A stretch of 64,000 nt of DNA, taken from assembly GCF_003443615.1 (NCBI RefSeq), contig NZ_CP031967.1:3720001-3784000 (forward strand), given 5' to 3'. Position 1 is the stretch's first letter; each line of letters opens with the position of its first letter. Of the stretch, positions 54,424 through 61,795 are shown piece after piece. The position numbers were made by a program, and so were the translations under genes. The notes beneath the pieces are model-generated. The model was not told the origin of the DNA, did not search any database, and saw nothing but the letters and a program-made list of their open reading frames with translations. Source of the stretch: Alteromonas sp. BL110 (lineage in GTDB: Bacteria; Pseudomonadota; Gammaproteobacteria; Enterobacterales; Alteromonadaceae).

Positions 54424-55206
54424 TTAAATTGAAAAAGAAAAGGCACGAGTTTCCACTGTTTTTCCTTTGTCTGAGAACCGACGCTCTTTCCAAGTGAGCA
54501 TATTGTTTTTATCCACCAATAACAAAGTAGATGTACGCGTGCCGTATTTTTCTGTTTGAATGAAAATGGAAGATAACGCCTTTTCCCACTCATAACCTAT
54601 ACCCGTGTCGGGTAGCAGGGCATCCTCTGCTTTGTTTTCGTGGCGCAAAATATTAAATAAATCGTCAGCATTGATTGTGCTTTGCTGCTGCACATAGTCA
54701 TTTAACGCAGTAACCCCTTGAGTGACTTTTGGCCATGGAGTAGCAATATCAGCATTGGACAGCCCATACACACCGGTATCAATTGAGTGGGTCGAATTGT
54801 TTACGTTGTTGTAAACGCGAAGTGCAGTTACATCGCCAAATAGTAAGTTATATCCGTTGTACTGGTGACGAGTTTCTTCAAGGGTAGCTAAATATGCTGA
54901 CTGTTCGGCATAATCTTTTTGGGCCGGGTTTTGTTTTAGCCAATTAGCAACTAATTCCCCGCGAGATACAGCATTTTTATTGATGTTGTGTGGGTCTCTC
55001 ACATTGGTAAGCGCTGCAATTTTTCCGTTACGCGTAACACCCATCCAAGTTCCATTAGCTTCTAAATCCTGCCCAGCAAGCAGGTGCGGGTGGCTTTCCC
55101 AAAATGTTGAAGGTGCAGTTGGTCTTGCGTAAAACTCGTCTCGATTTGCTGCGATTATAAGAGGGTAGTCATCTCGCATTTTGTTTGCGATAAATAAAAT
55201 ACACAT
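54424..55206 (-). CDS. NRDE (TANGO2-like) family protein
   Basis: 260-residue protein of the NRDE/TANGO2 family; bacterial function unknown, eukaryotic members have been tied to heme or lipid handling. The start MCILFIANKMRDDYPLIIAANRDEFYARPTAP contains both hallmarks: Cys directly after the initiator Met, as in Ntn-type hydrolases, and the NRDE motif. WMGVTRNGKIAALTNVRDP, SRGELVANWL and GYNLLFGD are further family blocks. No operon partner. Confidence 0.92.
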   Translation of the reverse strand: MCILFIANKMRDDYPLIIAANRDEFYARPTAPSTFWESHPHLLAGQDLEANGTWMGVTRNGKIAALTNVRDPHNINKNAVSRGELVANWLKQNPAQKDYAEQSAYLATLEETRHQYNGYNLLFGDVTALRVYNNVNNSTHSIDTGVYGLSNADIATPWPKVTQGVTALNDYVQQQSTINADDLFNILRHENKAEDALLPDTGIGYEWEKALSSIFIQTEKYGTRTSTLLLVDKNNMLTWKERRFSDKGKTVETRAFSFSI

Positions 55207-55498
55207 AGCGTACTAGTGTCCTTTTCTTAACTTGTTCACCACACATCGCTCAATCGCTTGTGTTAACAATTGCGTTACATTTCTATTTTGATTACTCTTC
55301 GTCAATGTACGCGCAGTATAGTGTGTTACGTAATAAAGGAATATGCGGGTACAAAACAGAAAAAGAAAGCACTAAGGCCTATGAAGTATTTAAAGCAAAC
55401 TGCCAATAGTGCCATCCGATGTAGCTCACCGGAATTTAAAGCCCTAAAGCAAGCCTTAAATAAAACCCAATATAGAACAAAAGCAGAGCATAATAATA

Positions 55499-56134
55499 AT
55501 GACAAAACCCTCGCACCCTAATAACCATTCTCAACCAGCCAGTAAATTCATCGTAGGGAGCAGTATTCCTCGCAAGTGGCCAAATTGGCTGTCGTCGTTT
55601 GCCGCATGGGTACTCACAAAAAGAGGCTGGCAAGTAGAAGGCGAGCTGATTAATCAGAAAAAAGCCATACTAGCGGTAGCACCGCATACATCAAACTGGG
55701 ACTTTTTCATTGGCTTGTTCGTGGTTTTTTCATTCAAGCTGAATATTAACTTTTTTGGCAAACACACCATCTTTAAGCCACCACTAGGTGCCATTGTGAG
55801 GAGGTTAGGGGGCATCCCTATTGAAAGAAGCAAAGCCCACGGCGTGGTCACCTCCATTGCAAGTAAAATTAAAGAGGCTGATCAGCTTATTCTTGCTTTA
55901 GCGCCTGAAGGTACACGCAGTCCCATTTACCCTTGGAAAACGGGGTTTATGCACATTGCACAACAAGCTGAAATTCCAATCCAAGTATTAGGGTTGGACT
56001 ACGCTAGAAAGAGAATTGTATTGGGGCCGATTATTCAGAAAGTGACTAATATAGATGAACAAATGCAAACTATTTATACGTTTTATGATAATGTTTGCGC
56101 AAAATATCCTAAAAACTGCATTATAAAGCCATAA
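55499..56134 (+). CDS. PlsC-like lysophospholipid acyltransferase
   Basis: Glycerolipid/phosphate acyltransferase superfamily, 211 residues. The HX4D catalytic motif is in VAPHTSNWDFFIG (His and Asp four apart), followed by FFGKHTIFKPPLGAIVRRLGGIPIERS and ALAPEGTRSPIYPWKTGFMHIAQQAEIPI, the substrate phosphate-binding block. It lacks a clear N-terminal membrane helix apart from WLSSFAAWVL, so it belongs to the short peripheral group. The exact acyl acceptor is unknown. An overlapping small frame on the same strand (55270-55521) is probably not real. Confidence 0.9.
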   Translation: MTKPSHPNNHSQPASKFIVGSSIPRKWPNWLSSFAAWVLTKRGWQVEGELINQKKAILAVAPHTSNWDFFIGLFVVFSFKLNINFFGKHTIFKPPLGAIVRRLGGIPIERSKAHGVVTSIASKIKEADQLILALAPEGTRSPIYPWKTGFMHIAQQAEIPIQVLGLDYARKRIVLGPIIQKVTNIDEQMQTIYTFYDNVCAKYPKNCIIKP

Positions 56135-56230
56135 CCATTTTTGTAAGTGGTATGTACGCATCTGTTTTACATAGACTAATACGGTGCGTAATTGGCTAGG
56201 TCGCAAACATCTATTTTCGGAGCTTCACCC

Positions 56231-57472
56231 GTGACAAAATTGGGATTCACAACCCGTCAGGTACATTCTGATCGCATGCTAAACACCCCGGAACATGGTG
56301 GTGTTCACAGCAGCACATCTAATTCGGTTCTTTTTGAGTTTAAAGATGCGCAAGGCATCATAGATGCGTTTCAAGGCAAGCGCGTAGCTCACGTCTATTC
56401 TCGTTCTTCTTCGCCTTCGGTGGCTGCATTACAAAATATGCTAAATGACTTAGAAGGCGGTGTAGGTACGTTATGTTACTCAACCGGGATGGCGGCCATA
56501 AGCAGTTCTTTATTCGCTCTGTTAAAGGCGGGCGATCATTTAATCGTAAGCCAATACCTTTTCGGTAACACAAGAAGCTTTTTTGAAACCATTAAAGACT
56601 TCGGTGTGCAGGTTACCTACACTGATGTGACCGACATTCAACAAGTTAAAGAAGCGTATCAGCCAAACACAAAAGGTGTCTACACGGAAACCGTGGCCAA
56701 CCCTGTAACTCAGGTTGCTGATCTTCACGCCATCGGTCAATTCTGTGAAGAAAAGCAAATGCTGTTTATGGTTGATAACACTATGACGCCGCCACCTGTT
56801 TTCTACGCAAAAGATGTTAAGGCTTCACTAGTGTTTTGTTCATTAACTAAATACATTGCAGGTCACGGCAATGTATTAGGCGGCGCAGTAGTCGACACTG
56901 GCAACTTTGACTGGACAAAGTTTGACAACCTCAAGCCTGCTTATCAGGTTGCGGATACAGCACAGTGGGGCATTACTCAAATCAAAAAGAAAGGCCTTCG
57001 TGATTTAGGCGCTACATTGGCACCTCAATCAGCCACGGCTATCGCTTTAGGCATGGAAACCTTAGATTTGCGTTTATCTCGAAGCCAACACAATGCTATG
57101 CAGCTAGCAACCTTTCTAGATAATCACCCGAAAGTCTCTAAAGTGTTTTATCCAGGTCTTGCCGACCATCCACAGCATTTTATGGCACGGGAATACCTTA
57201 ACGGTGGCTACGGTGCAATTTTGAGTTTTGATCTAATTGATGGTGCTGACCCTGTTGCATTTTTAAACGAAATGGAGCTGGTAATCTGCGCTACTCACTT
57301 AGGCGATAATCGAACCCTCGCACTACCTGTAGCACCTACTATTTATTTCGAGAACACGGCAGAAGAACGTGAACTTATGGGTATTTCCGATACCATGCTA
57401 CGTATTTCGGTAGGTATTGAAGATACACAGGATCTTATTGCGGATTTTGAAGCAGCGCTAAACACGATCTAG
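56231..57472 (+). CDS. Cys/Met metabolism PLP enzyme (cystathionine gamma-synthase/methionine gamma-lyase-like)
   Basis: PLP fold-I trans-sulfuration enzyme, 413 residues. TRQVHSDRM at the start, VYSRSSSPSVAALQNMLNDLEGG, YSTGMAAIS, VDNTMTPPPVFYAKD, and the PLP lysine in FCSLTKYIAGHGNVLGG. The class YGR-type tyrosine region is VYSRSS here, and the signature reads TKYIAGH. Substrate (cystathionine, methionine or O-acylhomoserine) cannot be fixed by eye. The GTG at 56231 is preceded by CGGAG; the ATG-like frame 39 nt upstream has no site. Confidence 0.9.
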   Translation: MTKLGFTTRQVHSDRMLNTPEHGGVHSSTSNSVLFEFKDAQGIIDAFQGKRVAHVYSRSSSPSVAALQNMLNDLEGGVGTLCYSTGMAAISSSLFALLKAGDHLIVSQYLFGNTRSFFETIKDFGVQVTYTDVTDIQQVKEAYQPNTKGVYTETVANPVTQVADLHAIGQFCEEKQMLFMVDNTMTPPPVFYAKDVKASLVFCSLTKYIAGHGNVLGGAVVDTGNFDWTKFDNLKPAYQVADTAQWGITQIKKKGLRDLGATLAPQSATAIALGMETLDLRLSRSQHNAMQLATFLDNHPKVSKVFYPGLADHPQHFMAREYLNGGYGAILSFDLIDGADPVAFLNEMELVICATHLGDNRTLALPVAPTIYFENTAEERELMGISDTMLRISVGIEDTQDLIADFEAALNTI

Positions 57473-57500
57473 GCAATGTTTTGCTGAGTAGAGTAAAGAA

Positions 57501-57523
57501 AAAGGGGCTTTCGCCCCTTTCTT
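57501..57523. terminator. Bidirectional terminator between the PLP enzyme and the CHRD lipoprotein
   Basis: Stem AAAGGGGC / GCCCCTTT with a TTTC loop. The minus strand reads into a T-rich run, so it serves both genes. A second AT-rich 9-bp inverted repeat (ATGCTTTTT / AAAAAGCAT, 57536-57567) lies just beside it. Confidence 0.85.
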
Positions 57524-57581
57524 AATTTAATTCAGATGCTTTTTGGAAAATTTTAATTAAAAAGCATGCAATGTGATTCAA

Positions 57582-60050
57582 TTAGTCAAAACCTAGTGTG
57601 ATTTGACCGCGAATTTCACCGCTTGGGAATGCGTCTGAGTGGAAGTTTGTGTAAAGACCTCCGTCAGCCATTACGCCCATTTGTTCGGCCGTTAGCGTTG
57701 TATTAGCAGGCACCGTCCACATTCCATCTGTACCGTCAGTCAGCCCCAGCAATACACCGCCATTTACACCCTCTTCACCTTCATGAATGTGCGCCATGTT
57801 GGCAGTCATACCAGTTATAGTTACGCTACCGGATAATGCGCCTGTAGATGTGTTAAGTGTAAACGCGCCCGCACCGCTCGCTGTTGTAGTGACGGCTGGC
57901 ACTTCCTGTAAGCCATCGGCAACGATGCCGTACACTTCAATGTTGTCAGGCGTGATCTGACCGCGAATTTCACCGTCAGTGAATGCCGCTGTATGTACGT
58001 TGACATAGTGACCACCTGATAATAGTAGTGTAGCTGTGGCTTCATCTAGCATTACGCTTCCGTCTGTCATCCAAACGCCAGTTGTTTCTTCGTTTTCCAC
58101 AAGCCCTACAAGAACGTCTCCATTCACACCAGCGAAGCCTGTGTGGATGTGTGCCATGGTTGCATTATCGATGGTGGTCACCGCCACTAGAGAAACATTA
58201 TTGTTGGTTGTATCGAAAAGAGCATAGCCAGAGCCCATTGCCATAGTATCTACCGCTGGTACTTCTTGACTGCCGCTTAGCGAGAATGTCACTACCGCTG
58301 TTGTGTCAGGAACTATCTGGCCACGTACTTCGCCACTTGGATTGGCTGTGGTATGCACGTTTAAATACCACTCACCGTTAGTCAGCGCATCTAGGTTACT
58401 TGGTGAAATGTTAGTTTCAGTTAGAATGTAAGTGCCATTACCTGCATCCGTAAGTGGGAAAGCAACCGGGCCATTCATACCAATACCGCCGTCATGTACG
58501 TGTACACCAGTGACATCAGTTAGGCCTGAAACGTCAACGCTTACGCTAAATGCAGGTAGATCTTCATCAATCTCAACTACTGCAGTTGCAGTAGACTCGG
58601 TATCAACAGCAGGTACCTCTTGTGAGCCACTCAAGCTTATGTTGTAAGTCATGTCAGCGTTGAACGCGGGTGGAGGAGGCGCAAGTCCATCAAGCAATGC
58701 TAATTGAGGTAGGTCGCCGTCCATTGCGCCATCTAGTGCGATAGCAGTGTAAATCTCACCATTCTCAAGGGTTAAAACGCCTGTTTCAATTGCCGCTGTT
58801 TTGGTACCCGTTGGCGTAACGGTCACTACGTAGTCACCTTCCGCCAAGCTTACGTAACCTGTTTCGACAAGCTCACCAGTCTCATAGGCAATATTGGCAA
58901 AGCCTGGGTCAACCGCATCTATTTCGCCATCTGCGGTTACGTAAATATCGACGTTACCCGCTGAAGGTGAAGCATGTACAATACGCACTTTAGCTTCTGT
59001 CGCTACTGAGCGAGGCACATCAACAAGTACATCAAGTTCTGGTGCAGCTAAAACGTTATTTGCTATAGCGGTATAAGACATACCTACTTCTAGCGTCAAC
59101 TCAGCATCGTCAACCGCCACAACACTGTTGTCGCTATCGGCTACCACGTCAATAAGGTAGTCGCCTGCTGCAACAGACAAGTAGTCTGTCGTACGGGGGA
59201 ACTGTATTCCGTCTACCAGTACTATTTCGTTATTTGCTACAACATCTACCGCTGGTGCGTCGCTGATACCATGTACCACGCGAAGCTCGGCACCTGCTTC
59301 TGAATCCCATATCTTGAAGCTGCTGTCACCGTCTGCAGCTAAGAGCGTAACAGGTGAATCACCGGTTCCCACATTGTTAGTTGCAGCAATAAGCAAATCA
59401 GCACCGTCGGCTAAGTTAACCGTACCTGAGTCGTATACAACCGTTGTTTCACCTGCCGGTGTAATGCGAATTTGATAATCGCCCGCAGGGACTTGAATCA
59501 AATCTGTAGAATCAGTAAATTCAGCGGTAACTAGAGGTTGTTCTGCAGTAATGTCGGTATCTGGCGCAGTGACGTAAATGTCAACAGTCGGTGCCATAGA
59601 TGCTGCATGTACAATCTGCACTTGGGCATTACCGGCTTCAACGGCGGTTTCCATGCTGGTCACCGTTAATAACGCAAGCGTTTCATCGCTTACGTTTCCC
59701 ACGGCAAAAACGTCATAGTTCATATCAGCTTCTAGCGTAACGTCAGCCTGAAGCACTTCAGCATTTTCACCTGGCAGAATGCCGGTAACGCCAATGTCGT
59801 ACGTGCCTGTTTCGACTTCGAAGCGAGATGAAGCAACTTGGTAGTCAACATTCTCTAATCCGTTAAGGATCGCATCATTAGCGGTAATATTAACCATAGG
59901 GGCGTCAGATGCGGCGTGGACAACGCGCACATTTGAATATTCGATAACGGGGGCGGGGACTTCAACGATTTCATCGTCATCATCGTCAGAGCAGCCGATT
60001 AAGAATAGTGGTAAGATTGAGCATGCAAGGAGCGTTTTGGTCCTTCTCAT
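57582..60050 (-). CDS. Large lipoprotein with four DUF4397 and three CHRD domains
   Basis: 822 residues. Lipobox at FLIGCS (Cys about residue 20) followed by an acidic DDDDD linker, which suggests outer-membrane sorting. Four DUF4397 repeats (about 40-130, 140-245, 250-345, 350-455) each begin VRVVHAASDAP-like and contain a GxYDI/GDYxI strand. Three CHRD domains (about 470-585, 590-700, 705-820) each carry SGSQEVPAVDT-like starts, an H(I/V)H(T/E/D)G turn and a YxNxHxxAxPxGEIRGQI-type end. CHRD is known from chordin and scattered bacterial surface proteins; molecular role unknown. Pairing of both families in one lipoprotein suggests an adhesion or scaffold role, by inference. Confidence 0.9.
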   Translation of the reverse strand: MRRTKTLLACSILPLFLIGCSDDDDDEIVEVPAPVIEYSNVRVVHAASDAPMVNITANDAILNGLENVDYQVASSRFEVETGTYDIGVTGILPGENAEVLQADVTLEADMNYDVFAVGNVSDETLALLTVTSMETAVEAGNAQVQIVHAASMAPTVDIYVTAPDTDITAEQPLVTAEFTDSTDLIQVPAGDYQIRITPAGETTVVYDSGTVNLADGADLLIAATNNVGTGDSPVTLLAADGDSSFKIWDSEAGAELRVVHGISDAPAVDVVANNEIVLVDGIQFPRTTDYLSVAAGDYLIDVVADSDNSVVAVDDAELTLEVGMSYTAIANNVLAAPELDVLVDVPRSVATEAKVRIVHASPSAGNVDIYVTADGEIDAVDPGFANIAYETGELVETGYVSLAEGDYVVTVTPTGTKTAAIETGVLTLENGEIYTAIALDGAMDGDLPQLALLDGLAPPPPAFNADMTYNISLSGSQEVPAVDTESTATAVVEIDEDLPAFSVSVDVSGLTDVTGVHVHDGGIGMNGPVAFPLTDAGNGTYILTETNISPSNLDALTNGEWYLNVHTTANPSGEVRGQIVPDTTAVVTFSLSGSQEVPAVDTMAMGSGYALFDTTNNNVSLVAVTTIDNATMAHIHTGFAGVNGDVLVGLVENEETTGVWMTDGSVMLDEATATLLLSGGHYVNVHTAAFTDGEIRGQITPDNIEVYGIVADGLQEVPAVTTTASGAGAFTLNTSTGALSGSVTITGMTANMAHIHEGEEGVNGGVLLGLTDGTDGMWTVPANTTLTAEQMGVMADGGLYTNFHSDAFPSGEIRGQITLGFD

Positions 60051-60290
60051 TTTTTGTATCCTCTTTATTGTGTTGTGGCAAACTCGATTACGCGAGGTAA
60101 ATATGAGAAGATCATCCTTCTTGCAACATTAACGTAATGTAATGTTTTCAAATAATTAACAAGATTGTTTTTCACACCCTAGTTTGTTCGGTAAATTAGA
60201 ACGATTCCCCCATTTTTTTGAAATTTTTATCCAAACCTATTCCGTTAACAATGTTGCGTATCATTGAAACAACGAATATTGGAGTTCGGC

Positions 60291-60893
60291 ATGAAAACAG
60301 TTTTAGCTATATTTTCCAGCCTTAATGGCACACAGGGTAACTCGTCAAAGCTCGCTAACGATTACCTTTCGAAAATTGAAAATGATGGCTCAGTACATAT
60401 TAACCGCGTGGATGTAGCCTCACTGGCGCTACCTCACTTAACAGGCGCTGAGATGCAGGCGTGGATGACTGAAGCAGCACAGCGAGATGAGTCTCAGCAA
60501 GCACTAGCGAATAACTCGGACGATATTGTTGAAGCAGTAAAAGCGGCTGATGAAATTGTATTGGCAGTGCCAATGTACAATTTTGGTATTCCATCTAGTT
60601 TGAAAGCCTACTTCGATCGCATTGCGCGAGCGGGCATAACGTTTAAATACACCGAGACTGGCCCTGTAGGCTTGCTAAAAAATAAATCAGCCACTGTTTT
60701 TGCTGCTCGCGGTGGAGTATATGCTGGCTCGGACTTCGATACGCAAACGCCATACTTAAAACACTTTTTAAATTTCATCGGAATTAGTGATGTAAAATTC
60801 GTTTATGCTGAGGGACTTAACATGGGTGAAGAGCAAGCAAACAAGGCTTTTGCCGTTGCAAGTGAAAAAATTATTGAACTAACTAATCACTAG
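60291..60893 (+). CDS. azoR: FMN-dependent NADH azoreductase / quinone reductase
   Basis: Flavodoxin-like two-electron reductase of quinones and azo compounds, 200 residues from MKTVLAIFSSLNG. SSLNGTQGNSSKLA is the FMN phosphate loop, VPMYNFGIPSSLKAYFDRIARAGITFKYTETGPVGLL is the family core, and ARGGVYAG the second flavin loop. GGAG sits 6 nt before this ATG; an in-frame ATG 27 nt upstream is weaker. A terminator lies 84 nt past the stop. Confidence 0.94.
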   Translation: MKTVLAIFSSLNGTQGNSSKLANDYLSKIENDGSVHINRVDVASLALPHLTGAEMQAWMTEAAQRDESQQALANNSDDIVEAVKAADEIVLAVPMYNFGIPSSLKAYFDRIARAGITFKYTETGPVGLLKNKSATVFAARGGVYAGSDFDTQTPYLKHFLNFIGISDVKFVYAEGLNMGEEQANKAFAVASEKIIELTNH

Positions 60894-60976
60894 GCACACT
60901 AAATTATTGCAGTTAGCTAAAACGCAGGAAGTATGTTTTCAGCTAAAAGTGTGTTCCAAGTTGAGTGTGCTTGATT

Positions 60977-61003
60977 GCCCCGCCTATTAGGCGGGGCTTT
61001 TTT
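60977..61003 (+). terminator. Terminator of azoR
   Basis: Perfect 8-bp GC-rich stem GCCCCGCC / GGCGGGGC with a TATTA loop and six T residues. Confidence 0.92.
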
Positions 61004-61061
61004 ATGTGCAGAGCTTTTACGGCTATGCTTTTGAATTAAAAAAGAAAAAATATTCGAGTAT

Positions 61062-61616
61062 CTATTCACCCTTGATAAGTGCTTCAACATCGGCGATAAA
61101 GGCAGGATCAGTAGGTTTAGTGGAGCTCGGGTAATGAGTGATTTGTTTACCTGTGCTATCAATAAGGTACTTATTAAAGTTCCAAGAGGGCGCTTTTCCA
61201 GTGGCAGTTTTAAGCATTCGATACATTGGGTCAGCGTCGTCACCTTTCACCGAGACAGGTTCAAACATAGGAAATTCAACGCCGTAGGTTAGTTCACAAA
61301 GCTCTGCCGTTTTGCCCTCATCGTTGTCTTCTTGGTTGAAGTCGTGTGAAGGGAATCCTAGTACGACAAAGTCCTTATCTTTATAATTGCTGTATAGCGC
61401 TTCTAACCCTTCAAATTGTGGCGTAAAACCGCAATAGCTGGCAGTGTTAACGACAAGTAGTGTCTTTCCTCCATATTCACTACACAAATTTACCGTTTCT
61501 TGCGAGTTGAGCTTACGTTTCATAAATTTGAGTACGCTAGGGCACTCGTTCGCAAAGCTGGCAGATGTGAAAAAGCTGAGCGCAAGCAGCGCAGGTACAA
61601 TACCTTTTGCTTTCAT
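61062..61616 (-). CDS. Exported glutathione peroxidase-like protein
   Basis: Thiol peroxidase of the GPx family with a signal peptide (IVPALLALSFFTSASFA), so periplasmic; 184 residues. The peroxidatic Cys is in VNTASYCGFTPQFEGLEAL (cysteine, not selenocysteine). The second block reads LGFPSHDFNQED where most GPx have FPCNQFGxQEP, so the usual Gln of the catalytic tetrad is replaced by Asp or taken over by the nearby Gln; WNFNKYLI keeps the Trp and Asn. Such SxDF variants occur in other secreted GPx. Electron donor in the periplasm is unknown. Confidence 0.9.
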   Translation of the reverse strand: MKAKGIVPALLALSFFTSASFANECPSVLKFMKRKLNSQETVNLCSEYGGKTLLVVNTASYCGFTPQFEGLEALYSNYKDKDFVVLGFPSHDFNQEDNDEGKTAELCELTYGVEFPMFEPVSVKGDDADPMYRMLKTATGKAPSWNFNKYLIDSTGKQITHYPSSTKPTDPAFIADVEALIKGE

Positions 61617-61795
61617 AGTGTTTTACCTCATTAGTTAATTTTTGTTATTTTGTTGAAGATCATCAGACCTTGTTTCAAGACCATAAACGACAATGGTTTA
61701 CGTTTGGTTTACTATCACACTCGATGAACGTTAGCGCTTTAGCTATGGCTCTGCGTATAATGTTAACGATTTTTACATAACAACGACTTAAAATA

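Noticed and set aside
55270..55521. Small plus-strand frame of 83 codons before the acyltransferase
   Set aside because: It overlaps the acyltransferase start, has a polar Lys/Asn-rich product with no family pattern, and its first ATG has no ribosome site. An internal ATG at 55381 has only AAGG; not enough to call.
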